Shown here one piece after another: positions 40,901 to 52,400 of a stretch of 64,000 nt of DNA. This DNA is from Erythrocercus mccallii (Eukaryota > Chordata > Aves > Passeriformes > Dicruridae). The stretch lies in NCBI GenBank assembly GCA_013397435.1, contig VZRG01001522.1, positions 115,929 to 179,928 on the forward strand. Direction: 5' to 3'. Within the stretch, counting starts at the first letter, position 1. The number at the start of each line of letters is the position of its first letter. The notes under the pieces are model-generated. The model was not told where the DNA came from and made no database searches. It saw only the letters and a program-made list of their open reading frames with translations. The translations under genes were made by a program, and so were the position numbers.

Positions 40901-43900
40901 ATTTAATTGCCAGTACAAAATATAGGTTTTCCTTATTGAAACATGGGTCTTATCACAAATTTCATCCCCCACCCACCACAATCCCTCTGCTTGGATTTAG
41001 CAGCTGCTTTCCCTTGTGCTTGCTGGCTGATCAGAGAGTGAAAGCTGGGGGTCCAGAGAGCACAGGTCAGCTCCTGTTTTGGGGGCTGCAGAGCAGCTGC
41101 CCTCAAATAGCACAAGTCCTCCCAAACCTTCTGCAGCCTCTTCCTTGCATTCAGAAATGACAATGAACACCTGTGCTGCTGCCACCAAAGGGTTTTATGC
41201 ATATGTAAGTGCAACGTCTGTCATGTTATTTGGCCCTGTACAGACATCATGGCTGCCTTGCAAGTGCACATCACTGTCTTTCCTCCTGGGGATGATTTGG
41301 TACAGGGAGGTGCCAAAGGAAGCCCTGTCCTGAGGGGCAGCACATGTCTGCATGTGAAAACTAGGCTCACTGCATAGGGCAAGTACCTCTGTGTACATAA
41401 ACACACCAAGCCATCAGGTGAAAATGTTCCTTGCTGGAAAATGCTTTCTGTTCCCCTGAAATCCTTTCTATCCATAAAGACTCATTGCTTCCTCAAAGAA
41501 GGAAGGTACCGTTAGCCCAGACAGCTGAGTTACTTGGCCAAACATACCGTGATGACAGCTGCAGCCACAAAGACTGACTCTCCATCCACCTGAACATCAT
41601 CTCCAGAATTCAGCTTCTCTTTCAATTCCTTGCAAGTCTTGGCATTGGCAGAACGTCTGAAAATGCCTCTAGTAGAGGGACCTTCATGGTACAGGAGGAG
41701 CAGCATATCCTAAGAGAAAACCCAGGTGTGCTTTAAAGCCTAAAACTTTACCCTTGTTTGTGTATATTAGAGACCAAGTGTTGTAACATAATTTGCAGAA
41801 GACCAAGTCAGTAATGGGGAAAAAAAAATACAAGAGATTTATCCTGACCTAACTAGGGACAAGAACCTGACAGCCAAGCTGCAGATACAGTTGATGTGGG
41901 CAAGTTTATCCTATGACAAGTATGAGCCCAGGGGCCTCTTGTAGTGAGTGAGTTCTAGGCTACATAGCATGGCAGGATTGCCCCTAGTCAGCTGGTGATG
42001 ACCTGGAGACACCCATTGAAACAGGACAGATGTCTGTGAATGAAGTGATAGGGATTACCCAGAAGAGAGTTGTTCCCACCTTCTTACTGAGCTGAGTCTG
42101 GATCACAAGTAAATGATGGTCCTCTTCCCCCTTCAATAAATGCTGCAAGTGGCTTTAAATTTTGGGCCAAACACATCAAGTTTATGTCAAGACAAGCAGT
42201 CCAGACTGCTGCTTACCATGATTGGCTTGGGAAGGATTCCGTCAGGACAGACAGAGGACAGGGACAGGCCAAAGAGTTTCCGTGGTGTGGTGGGTGACTG
42301 TGAAGGAGGGCTACCCGTGGGGGTGCTGGTGCTGCGGCGCAGGGCCCAGTCAATCAAGGACTTCTTCCTCTTGGTGTGCTTCTGCAGTGACTCTAAAGAA
42401 AACACAGACTTCAGATCTTCATTACACACTTGTCTGTCCTCCTGCTGGACAGTGAGTGATCTACAGCAGAGGCAGAGTTCCCAGCAAAACAAGCACTTTC
42501 TACCCACACCCGTTTATTAACTGCACTCTTAATGGGGATGGTTAGACAGTATACAGCAGTGAAACCACTTGTTCCTCTCTCAACCATCAGCAAAACTATC
42601 AATCACCACTCTTCAGGGAACCTTGCTGTCTCTGCAGTGCAAAAATCACTTCACTCTTGTGACCAGTGACAGGCCTTGAGAAAATGGCATGAGGCCGAGT
42701 CAGGGGAGGTTTAGGTTAGATCTCAGGAAAAGCTTTTTCACCCAGATTGTGGCTGAGCACTGGAATAGGGTCTCCAGGGCAGTGGTCAAAGCATCAAGGC
42801 TGCCTGAGTTCAAGGAATGCATGGACAATGCCCTAAGCAGATGGTGGGGTTATGGGTAAAGGATCAGGACTCAATGATACTAATGGTTCTCTTCCAGCTC
42901 AGCATTTCCTATGATTCTATTGCAATGACTTGCAGTTGAAGGCTTATGCCAGAAGAGTTCAGCACTGCACTGTAGAGCAGTAAAGTCTCTATCTGGCTGT
43001 ACCACACTCCTGCAGCCCCTACCTCTCCTCAGCTGCATTGGAGCTTGGAGCCTGGGTTTCAGGACAAACTGACACTGTTTTTCCTTTGAGAGCTGAGCAA
43101 GGAAGGAAGCCTCTGTCCCATCAGCCAGGAGACTGTTATTGTTGGTTCTTTGTTGCTGGTCAGCAGAGTCCCGGAAACAGCTCAAGGCAATGCTGAAGGG
43201 ATGTTCATGCCCTGTTGAGGAGAGTTGTGTAAAAGGCAAGCAAAGATGCAGAGCTATGGTAAAAACTCTTATTGTTATTGGAAAATTCTAGCTTTGGCCA
43301 GCTCCATGATGAATGCTGAGAACTTAAGAGACAAAGTTCAGTGGTGTATTTTGAAATGTTCCTTCTATTTCTGAAATCAGCCCCTGCAGTTCTGTAGCAC
43401 TCTCCTCCATTCTGATTATCCTAGAGGCCCCCATATACACACCCCTACTCCCTCAAGCCCGAGGAGTTTCTAAAACTGAAACACAAATTGTTAAAAAGGA
43501 AAGTTTTCAAATAAACAGCCTGCAAAGGCATGGGTGCAAGTGGCGCACGTATACTCATGAGGTCAGTTTAGTATTAAGGTAGCAGTTTAGAAGATAACAA
43601 CCCAAATGCAACAAACTGGATTTTCAATATGATACAACATTTTGTATGGAAAGCAGTTTCATTATTTGTAAACTGAAATGCAATGAAAACTAAGTAAGTA
43701 CCAAAAAAGAAGGATAAACACATTAGCTGCCTAACTAGAGGCTTATAAGTCACCAACAGATCATCTAAAAATGTGCTTCTTTCAGTTGCCAAAGTGCTTT
43801 CCTCAAGATCTAACACACTCTTGCTGAATGATCTGACTGCAGCAATTGTTTGGTTCTGACAGAGCCCAAAGGGAAAGGGCCTGGGAAGTGTCAGGAAATG

Positions 43901-46319
43901 CTCTGTCTGACAGAGATCAGTGGACACCTATCACAGTGAGGCTGCCCCTGACCTCCTGCTCTGCTCGTGAGGAGATGCCTGCAAAGCTGAGCAGGAGAGT
44001 ACGACCAACCTCCAAGCCTGTAGCCCTGCAAGCTCATACCAGCAACCGGAGGGACTGAATCAGGCTTTGAGGCATGTCCTACCCCTCCATCACATCTGCT
44101 GCAAAGAAGATACATCTTGGGCCAACCTAAAGATCTCCCATTTATTTGGAGCATCTGCTGGAAAGTGTGATGGGCTGCCACCCAGAAGTGCACAGATTTG
44201 CTTGGAAAAGGGAGGTAAGTGTAAAGTTTTTCAAAGATATCACCATGCTTTGATTAAATGTGGATGCTGAGATGATAAAAGCCAAGTGAGATTTCACAGC
44301 AACTTGATGTCACATCTTACATCAGCAACAGTGTCCCTACCATTGCTTTTTAAGTGAAGAGTGCAATGTTTGTGATATGTCTCTTCCACATATGCTAATA
44401 TAATTTATCACTTGTTCCTCTGGTGCCAGAATTAAGCACCAAAATGATGCTCAGTATGGGAGGGCTCTTACCAATGAGAGGGTAAGCAGGCTCATCTTTT
44501 CCTGAGACCACCCAGAGGTGGTGTTCACTGGTTCTGCCCTGTTGGGTGAGGAACAGAGAAGAGGAAAATATTAGTTGAGAGGGGCCAGAGTGAGGGTCCA
44601 CGAGGTTGTCCTCCACTCAGAAAGCAATGGACAGCAAATCTACGCTTATCAACACCCACACTGTCCTGTGAACCAGATGTTGCCAGCATACTTAGCTAAG
44701 ATCTGTCACCTGCCCATTTACAGGGAGCCCAAGCTGTAGAAGGGTCTTCTTCATCACACTCTCTGCAGTTTCCACATTGGACACGTTGACTGCAGCAGTC
44801 TAGAAAGGCAAACAGAGAAAATACAGGAAGCTAAGACAAAGGTGAGAAGTTTGGTTGCAGTTTCTTGTACCTTCAAAATCTGGGGAAAATGTCACATCTC
44901 TGTCTAATGACTGTCTTTACTAAATGTTCATGGTTAGATAAGCTGTATGAATTTGAACTACACCAGAAAGGATGATGGCTATACAGAGTCAAGCTATTCT
45001 CCACTACTTCTGTTGTGGGTCTATTATACCATCCAAAGATTTCATCCAGCAGAAATCACAGGAGGTGGGTGGTGCTCAGATGCTGTGTTTGATCCCTTCA
45101 GTGTTTGGCTAATTATAATGCCACTGTCACTCAAAAGGGTGATCATGGAACATGGCAATGCTCATCAACCATGAGTGTCAGGGGTCCCCCTTTGAGGGGA
45201 GAATACCCAGGAGACAAATGTGACCCACCAAGCCTGGCATGAAGCCAAAAAATGGAGCCAAAAAATGCTAGACTGGGACACATTCCAGTAAATTAGTTCA
45301 GGTCAACACACTAGTGAGTCCTTGATCAATATCCTCAGTTCACAGCACTGGAAATAGGAATCGACTATGGCACTCAGCCACAAACTGTCATGAATTTTAA
45401 AGTGAAGCAAAATGAAAAAGAAAATAAGTCAGAAGTGAAGAATAATCTTAAAATCAAGTGCTGTTTGATAAGGATCTGGCTACTTCCTCTTTTCTCAAAC
45501 CAAAACTCTTCAAGTGGGCTTCCAAGTGGGAAGGATGCAGATGCCCAGATGCACACCTTCTAATCTTTTTAGCTGGGACTTGAATTTAAAACTGGAATAT
45601 GAGCACAGGCCTGTATTCCCTCCCCTACACCACAGACCCTTGTGTAGTCTTGATCTGATGAGGTTCTTAGCTTTACTTACAGAAGAACAGCTGTCATCAT
45701 CCAGCACAACGATGTGAAGGGTCAGATTCTTCAGATACTCATCTTGTTTTACCTCATTGATATGCCTGAAAGCCAAAGAAAAGGGGAAGAGATGTAATTT
45801 CCAAAAAAAATTTGAGAAGGGATGGGACATCCTCCTCGGCACTGTAATGAATACAGATTAATTATGACATATTTGAAAGTAATGTTTGTAGTGAGGCCAC
45901 ATGCTCTTACTGACTTCTTTATCTGCCTGGAGCACAAAGACTAACAGTCCCCCACAAGCACTACCTCAGTGCAGGTATATATGTCCTGCCTTGTACCTTC
46001 CAGTGTTCCCTCAGGATCACTACTGTTCTCCACAAAGCAGAAGATATCTTCCTCTCTTTGTCTATATATAAACACTTTTGTCTGGATGTTAGTGGAAGCA
46101 ATATAAAAGAAAAAGAAAAAGCTTTAGCCTCTAGATGCAACATAACAAATTGGTTAAAATAAAAAGTAATCCGAAGAATCAGTAACACTCCTGACAGTTC
46201 CACAGTGATTAGCAAAGTCGACCTCTAGCTCCAAAGGAAAAAGGATGCTCCAACAATATAATCTTCTGATGGATCCCCTTTTTCCCCAACTGCTAACACC
46301 AATTTTGCACTCTCCTAGG

Positions 46320-46353
<34 letters not shown>

Positions 46354-49300
46354 GATTTCAAAGGTGGATTTTTCAGACAGCACTTAGACACTTAACATGC
46401 TGAAAATCAGAGCACAATTTGACAGGCAAATTTCTCTAAGGCCTGTAGAGGAACCACCTGGAAGGAGGATGAAAGGAGGGTCACTTACCACAGTAACGCT
46501 GACAGCCATCGTTCCTTCACATCAGCTGAGCTGAAGACAAAAAGGGAGGCAGATCATCAAACAAGTGCTGAATGGGTAACAGCCTTTGGAAACTCTACCC
46601 AATTTCATTTATATATGGCTGTAAGTCAAAGTTGCTTCCTGCAAAGCCCTGGAACAAAAGCACAGTCCTTTCCTTCTTCTGTTCTATTTTAACAAATAAC
46701 AAAAATAATAATAGCAAAAAAAATCCCAGCAACAAACTGGACCAGGTTTCCTGTCAGACTGGTGAGTGTTCAGATAAGGCACAAATCCCTTTCTCTGAAG
46801 TTGGAGTTAACTCATCTTGTGAGCCCTCATTATTTTTGCAGTGACCTTTAATTGCTATTTTCTTTCTCTAGTATTTCCTTCCCAATGTCTGCTGTTCCTA
46901 GAACTATTGCTGCCAGCACAGGCTGCCCGGGTTTCAGGGTAAGAAAATGGAAAAGGAAATGGGCCCTTTAGCCTCAGTCATTGTTTCACTTGACACATGG
47001 GAGGCCTGAGTAGCTACTGGGATGCAGAGGGAGGTCTGATGTTAGATGAGATACCTGAAGGTGACAACATAGTTGGTGATAGGCCAGCCAATGACAAACG
47101 AATTCTCGGGACTCATCTTTTTCTCTGTCACTTCGCTGAGACAGGTGCCAGTCCACACTTCACTCAGATGCACTTGCTTTTTCAGCTTCAGGCTGGAGGA
47201 GGATCTACAACGGAAATTATTAATTCCTTAGGCCAGAGAATAACATTTAGACCTCCAGAGTCTGATCATGCTACTTTCAAGTCATGCAGATGCAGTTAGA
47301 GCTCTTAATTTATTATGCAACAGAAGGGGTCAGATTGAAAGTCAGTTTTGTTCTTCTGCCTCTTGCCCACATGGTGTATCTTCAAGCAACCTCATAAGGA
47401 AATGGGCAAAACTGATAGACCTTTTCCTTCAGACAAATGGAGTGAAACATTAATACTAAGAATAATTTGTGAAGGTGGAAGGGGGAAATGGCACATTTTA
47501 GATCCACATTTCCAAAGAAGCATTGTTTTGGAGGCTGCTGTGTGCTCCACAAATAGATCAGAGCCTCATAGAATCACAGAATCTCATAGCTGGAAGGTGA
47601 TGACCACATGATCATTGAGCATTGAGTCCAACACCTGGCTCTGCACAGAACTGCCCTAAAAATCCCACCACCTGCTGAGCCTTGTTTCAACAGCACCTAC
47701 TGGGGAAAAGAAATGAATGGGAATTCCTCTTACTTGGATTTGGCAATGACGAGCACATCACTGAACAAAATCAGATGTCTTTCCTGGGTCTGCAGGCCCA
47801 CGGTTAGCTGCACTCGCTCATCCAGGATGAAGGTGGAGCCTGGGCTGCTGAACACCCCACTTGGCAGCCCATTGTCTGAATGGGAAGAGGAAAGAGTAGT
47901 TTCCCTGGAGGAGTAAGAAAAATCAAAACTTTTGTCAGAAGCTTTCCTTAGAAGAGTTTGTGGTTGGATACAGGCATCTGTTTTGGAGAAGCCTGATAGC
48001 CCTGTGCTTATCCCAGCCCCTATTGCTCTCTATTATGACCCACATTCACCTGCCCCTGCACAATTAACTCTACGAGCCTCAGACAGATGAAAAACTACCT
48101 AAATGCCCACACCAAATCTTGTGAGATTAAGCTGCTGAAATAGTAGTTTTTGAGTCATTTCTTACTCAGGTAAAAGACTTCCTGCACATGTGTGTGAGCT
48201 ATGACTTGAACATGGAAAGCCCACGGCTTGTGGTGTGGCTCAGCTGGACGTGGGGGGCACTGCCCTTTCTGTGCATGTTTTCCATCCAGACTGAACAATT
48301 TGTCAGCACAAGAGTTGCAGCAAAAAGAAAATGAACTGCATGTACTCATCTAATTCCAGACATCTGATTCTGGCTTGCCTGGCTGCCATCCAGCTTGTTG
48401 TTTCCACTGAGATTCATATAGGTGCTCACTCACCATTTCCAAAAATCCCTGAGGGTTTTGCATGTTGACTGCAGTCAGCAGGGCAGCATGGGTATTGAAC
48501 CAGACCCTCTCCCTATGCTGTCCCCAGCTGGAAGAGCTCTGCCAAGTGCAATCTCCTTGCTTGCACTTCAGCACTCCACAGAGCACCTCCTCAGCACTGC
48601 TCTGGGCTCAGGTCAGCTGGCACACAGCAGCTCCCACAGCCATTTCTGGGTCTCAGCGTGTGGGATGTGCTGTGTGAACATGGAAGACTTCATGTGCCTG
48701 AGCCTGACTTAATTAGTGAACCTTTGAGACATGGCCTTAGACTGACACAGATAAAACCTCACAGAGATCCTCCTGTCTCTACACACAGACAAAAATGTGT
48801 ATCCTGCTTGCAAGCAAGGTTACTTGCCTTCCCTTCACTCCTCAGCAATTCTGCTGTACTCTCTTCTGTTCTACTGCTCTACCCTCTACTCCGAGGACAC
48901 TCAACACAATAGGGAGGTCTGATCCAGATCAAAGTGTCAATCAGTTCAGCTTTATCTTCTCTTTCTTACAAAGAAAGAAAAAATCAAACTAAACAAATTC
49001 CTCAGCAAATGTTATTTATAAGACTATCAGAGCAAGGCAGAAAGGACCATGGTATCTCCTTATCAGTCTCTAGCAGTGACACAGTGCTGCAGGAGGAGGT
49101 GAGGTCAAGGAGGACTCAGCTCCTGCTGGACTGCGGTGCTCAGCTCAGGGCTAACGTAGAACACTGAGTGTTTCAGCAGAAGATGTGCATCTCTGGCATG
49201 CAGCTCCCTGACTGTCTGCTGACACTCCTGGTGCCTCACACTGCAGGAGCAAAGCATCAGCAGACGCTCAATGAAGAGGCAGGCATGGGGGCAACTTTCC

Positions 49301-49476
49301 AATACCTGAGCTGGTAGTAAGGAATAGCTGCTGTCCCCTGACAGGGACATGGCTGAAAGATGGAAACAGGAGTTAGAAAGGTATTTTTCCCACCTGGAAT
49401 GGGACTTTGATTTGCCAAGAGCTTTAGTAATGGCAGATGAGGTAGATCGTCTTCTTTGGACAATGGGCTTCATCTT
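36243..49476 (-). CDS. ARHGAP20-like: ARHGAP20-like Rho GTPase-activating protein (N-terminus not found)
   Basis: ARHGAP20-family proteins stimulate GTP hydrolysis by Rho GTPases and, through a Ras-associating domain, can respond to Rap1. Fourteen minus-strand exons join in frame to 1123 residues: 49476-49394, 47904-47734, 47204-47055, 46530-46489, 45765-45681, 44799-44710, 44538-44472, 43211-43023, 42392-42217, 41709-41548, 40475-40366, 39431-39242, 38662-38545, 37981-36243. Numbering from the first of these, residues 1-27 are the basic pre-PH segment and about 45-150 the PH domain. About 160-245 form the Ras-associating domain and about 330-535 RhoGAP. The remainder is a Ser-rich tail. The arginine finger is Arg369 in RGIFRRSAN, and the structural Asn is in IAPNMLW. 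The usual Lys before DFLRN is Thr405. The closest family by motif is ARHGAP20 (1191 residues in human). It is divergent enough, and linked to MSN rather than RDX, to be a paralogue. Human ARHGAP20 has two RRCSEPS/SSCDA-type repeats in its tail; I see one here. Confidence 0.93.
38545..38662 (-). CDS. ARHGAP20-like: ARHGAP20-like exon m (RhoGAP end)
   Basis: It encodes VALLVQFLIENSGEIFGGDI and ASLFQRPDKKKSKNSAESL. LLVQFLIEN matches LLIQFLIEN of ARHGAP20. 118 nt. Confidence 0.94.
39242..39431 (-). CDS. ARHGAP20-like: ARHGAP20-like exon l (RhoGAP)
   Basis: It encodes LVNQLPEANLILLRHLFGVL, then NQMNAFNLALCIAPNMLWLP and a Glu/Ser-rich end. The NQM-FNLA-APN pattern is diagnostic of RhoGAP. 190 nt, donor GTAATC. 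Confidence 0.96.
40366..40475 (-). CDS. ARHGAP20-like: ARHGAP20-like exon k (RhoGAP)
   Basis: It encodes DFLRNIPDSVLSSDMHGLWM and EAVDTENRAHKIEAIK. The Arg of DFLRN, another conserved RhoGAP residue, is present. 110 nt. Confidence 0.95.
41548..41709 (-). CDS. ARHGAP20-like: ARHGAP20-like exon j (RhoGAP, arginine finger)
   Basis: It encodes DMLLLLYHEGPSTRGIFRRS and ANAKTCKELKEKLNSGDDVQ, ending VFVAAAVIT. The catalytic arginine is the first Arg after GIF. The last codon is ACG (Thr) where RhoGAPs normally have Lys. 162 nt. Confidence 0.95.
42217..42392 (-). CDS. ARHGAP20-like: ARHGAP20-like exon i (linker to RhoGAP)
   Basis: It encodes SLQKHTKRKKSLIDWALRRS, a Ser/Thr/Pro-rich spacer, and KLFGLSLSSVCPDGILPKPI. 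The last block matches QLFGISLPNICENDNLPKPV of ARHGAP20. 176 nt. Confidence 0.93.
42650..42922 (+). mobile_element. CR1 LINE 3' end in RhoGAP intron
   Basis: It runs from CACTCTTGTGACCAGTGACA through GAGGTTTAGGTTAGATCTCA to CCTATGATTCTATTGCA. It is closely similar to the CR1 at 31.46-32.03 kb, so the same subfamily, and is antisense to the RhoGAP gene. Confidence 0.93.
43023..43211 (-). CDS. ARHGAP20-like: ARHGAP20-like exon h
   Basis: It encodes HEHPFSIALSCFRDSADQQQ through QCQFVLKPRLQAPMQLRR, closing the Ras-associating region. 189 nt, donor GTAGGG. Confidence 0.92.
44472..44538 (-). CDS. ARHGAP20-like: ARHGAP20-like exon g (Ras-associating domain)
   Basis: It encodes GRTSEHHLWVVSGKDEPAYP and LI. 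LWVVSGKDEPAYPLIG matches LWVNSGKEEAPYPLIG of ARHGAP20. 67 nt. Confidence 0.94.
44710..44799 (-). CDS. ARHGAP20-like: ARHGAP20-like exon f (Ras-associating domain)
   Basis: It encodes TAAVNVSNVETAESVMKKTL and LQLGLPVNGQ. It is 90 nt, phase 0 at both ends, and aligns with TITVMNSDTANEVINMSLPM of ARHGAP20. Confidence 0.92.
45681..45765 (-). CDS. ARHGAP20-like: ARHGAP20-like exon e
   Basis: It encodes HINEVKQDEYLKNLTLHIVV and LDDDSCSS, the linker and first strand of the Ras-associating domain. 85 nt, donor GTAAGT. Confidence 0.92.
45766..46488 (-). other. ARHGAP20-like intron with AT microsatellite
   Basis: AT-rich intron between exons d and e. It contains an uninterrupted (AT)n run at about 46323-46350. 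No other feature is seen. Confidence 0.75.
46323..46350. repeat. (AT)n microsatellite
   Basis: About 14 uninterrupted AT units. Likely length-polymorphic. Confidence 0.95.
46489..46530 (-). CDS. ARHGAP20-like: ARHGAP20-like exon d (PH C-terminal helix)
   Basis: A 42-nt microexon-sized exon encodes SADVKERWLSALL plus part of Trp. This is the PH-domain helix (SPEQKDKWLSLLQ in ARHGAP20). Acceptor CTTCAG, donor GTAAGT. Confidence 0.9.
47055..47204 (-). CDS. ARHGAP20-like: ARHGAP20-like exon c (PH domain)
   Basis: It encodes SSSSLKLKKQVHLSEVWTGT and ENSFVIGWPITNYVVTF. The SFVIGWP stretch matches SFVLGWP of ARHGAP20. 150 nt, phases fit both neighbours. Confidence 0.93.
47570..47700 (-). mobile_element. 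CR1 LINE 3' tail
   Basis: The plus strand begins TCATAGAATCACAGAATCTC and goes on through GAGTCCAACACCTGGCTCTG. This is the reverse complement of a CR1 3' end. It lies 30 bp from the donor of the first PH exon. Confidence 0.88.
47734..47904 (-). CDS. ARHGAP20-like: ARHGAP20-like exon b (PH domain start)
   Basis: It encodes ETTLSSSHSDNGLPSGVFSS, then LDERVQLTVGLQTQERHLIL and FSDVLVIAKS, the first PH strands. QERHLILFSDVLVIAK aligns with QERHLFLFNDLFVVAK of ARHGAP20. 171 nt. Confidence 0.93.
49394..49476 (-). CDS. ARHGAP20-like: ARHGAP20-like exon a (pre-PH basic segment)
   Basis: It encodes KMKPIVQRRRSTSSAITKAL and GKSKSHS, matching KMKTLAERRRSAPS in human ARHGAP20. It opens in phase 0 after acceptor TTGCAG, so at least one coding exon precedes it. 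Donor GTGGGA. Confidence 0.88.
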
Positions 49477-52400
49477 CTGCAAGACAAAAAGACATTCAGG
49501 TTAGCCTGGCCACCTTGGAAGCCGACCTGCTCATTGCACTCCACAAATTTTCTTTTTGTCTAGCTAATAATCATTAATTCTTGGCACTGAAAGCAATGAT
49601 CTGTGCTGTCAGACACTTCCCTCCCCTTTCTGATCATTAAAACACTGGTCAACTCTCACATTTATGTTTTCACAGCCAAATCTCAAATAATTATATGAAT
49701 AAACAGAGGAAAAAAACAAAGTATGAAGTTCAAGAAAAACTTCCAAACACTCATGCCATGGCATAGTTTGTTAAGGAAAGGTATAGAAATACAATTTAAA
49801 ACTGGACCAGACAAAGATATGAAGAGCATATAATACTTTAGGGAGTTGTACTTTATCAGCTGGAGGAATGGATGAGGTTCCTCAGTATGTTTTTCTCTAT
49901 TTTCATTTTCCATGACTCGCAGGTTGAGCCAACAGGTTGTTACTAGGCCCCTCTCCAGGCAGCCTAATTTCAAGAAACTTGAGTCTTTTTTAATAGCCAC
50001 AGCCACCAAGTCTTGTGTAACAGAGAACCGGGGTGACTGTAATGGTGAGACCTGAGAATTAGAAATTATAACTATCCAAGTCAACATATACAGAGGTCAC
50101 AGGTCTCCTTTTATTTGCTAAATAAATTTTGTGCTGGAGAAAGATGAGAGATTTTAGCCTGAGAGAGAAATCCTTACATCAGTGACTCCTGATTAGTAAG
50201 CATGGGAAAATCTGTCCCATGGCTCATTTCTAATTTCAGCATTTGCCTATGTTAGAGCTTTAAGTGCCAGGGAGTTCAGAGCATGTTGAGACTTACTGAT
50301 CTTTTGACTTCTGAATGTTACAAAATATGACAAATTCTAAGAATAACAGAAACTACGACTGCTGGTTGATGAGGGGGAGCTCCTGTGGGGAAAGTATGTT
50401 GCTTTTGTTAACTGTATACTTTTCAAGGTCTGTGCTGAACAGTGAAAATATTCATTGCATGTGAGCTCACTGGTCCTATCCCTGAGAATGCAAGGCTGTT
50501 AGAGCTCAGCACCTTATGACAACATTACCATTCCTGTGATGTCAGAGGAAGGTATTATCCTCATATCAGTGATAGAAGTATGAAGGACAAAGCCATTCAG
50601 TCAATCTGCATGACTGGTGTTCACCACATTGCGTCTGGTTTTTCAGAGCAAACTAGAAGGCTGGCTGGTGCTAGTTTGAAGTACTTGCTTCTGTTTACCC
50701 TCCCTGGAGCTACAAGAGCTCAGCACAGCTGTGTGCACAGTCTGTCCCCAGGGGTTTGTGTGAGAATGTAAAAGTTGGTGGAAGTGATTTAATGCTGTTC
50801 AGAGAGGAAATACATGGCAGAGGCTGGAGTGGAGTGCAGCTGACAGGGAAGGGACATCCTCCTCATCTCCCATTTAGTTTACAAGACACCTTTTGACTTC
50901 TGCAGCCAAGGACCTGGGAATCCTACAGGCTAGAGCTTTCTACAACACAGACCCCTGACTCCATGCCTGATAGGTCCAACAGAGGCCTCCAATGCACAAA
51001 TGAACTTGTGAAAAAGAATATATGATTACATAATTCAAAGTTGGAGTGGGGGTGTATGTATGATTTAATAAATCAATTTCCTAATATATGAATATTCAGC
51101 TGTGCAGTATCAGTAGTACTCCCTGAGTAGGTTCCCTGGGTACATATACATCTGGATGGCAATTTCTCCCTCATACCCTGCTATGACATTGCCAAGCAAA
51201 AACCTGTCTTTGGAAGTTTCACAAAGAGAACTGAATAAAAATAACATCAGCTCAGAAATGCTTGCTTTAAAAAAGGGAAGTTCCTATTAAAACAGAACAT
51301 CTGGCTTCTGGAACTGCCTTAATAGGATAAAGTGTTCCTACAAACATAATGCAGCAAAGCATCAGTCATGCAATATCTCGAGGTGGGAAGCAAGGATGGG
51401 TGTGGATGCCTGGGGGCAAATGCCAGCAGCTGCCAGCTGCAGAGGTCACTGATGAAGACAGGGTGAGCTGATGCACCTCTGTGCTGGGGCATTGCAGGTT
51501 GCAGCAATGTCTTCAATGGCATTGTAATAAACCCTTGCTCATGACAGCATCTTCTGTGCCAAGGAGTCCCACAGCACACAATACCTCGCTGTAGGTAAGG
51601 CAATCATTTTGGCCACTCCAAAACCATTCTCTTCTAGGGTACAAGTGGTACTAAAGAAACACATGATGGGATTTTAGTGCAGGAGGACATTTATCTTGTA
51701 CATAAACTTCAGGGAATAAATTTCAGGGAGTTGGTACTGGTGGATTTCCTCTTCAGACCACTGGGAAGGCTTTCAGTCTCTTCCTAAATGGTGGCAGCAA
51801 TGCCTTCCAAGCAGCTTTGTTTGAGGACCTGTCCTACAGCACCACCTTCAGCAGGCACTGGGCTACCCCAGTCTAACAAAGACAGCACTATGAGTTTCCA
51901 GTGAAATGTTGTGACTATAGGACACAAGGTACTCCCCATACTTGATCTCTCTGAAAAAATGCTGAGATCATCATCTGTCCAGAGGTCCAGCTGCCTGACC
52001 CCAGACAGACTCTAGGCAAATAAAAAAACTGCTTTCCAAGACGTCAGCCAAAGTCTCTTTGATCCTAGCCAGTTACATTCCTTTGCAGGACATCACTGAG
52101 ATTATGGAATCCCCTTACTGTAGGTAAGGCAATTATTTTGGCCACTGTAAAATGATCATCTGACTGAGAGAAGTTGACATAGCTAACTGGCATGATTTCA
52201 GGATTAACATACTTAATTTACATATTTAATACAGGAATAATAGATTGTTCTGCCTTTGGTTTCAGTAGGCATACAAAGTAAAACAGTTGCTTGTGTGCAC
52301 CCTTTCTGCATGGGAGAACTTAGCTGTGTACCTCATTTTAAACAAATTGAATGTGTATGGGCCGCCCATGTAAGTGATATTTTCTTAAGAGACTCATGGA

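Noticed and set aside
43063..43074. GACAAACTGACA, reverse complement of the first 12 bases of miR-223, which lies near MSN in human
   Set aside because: It is inside RhoGAP coding exon h (QCQFVLK), the rest of the mature miRNA does not match, and no hairpin is visible.
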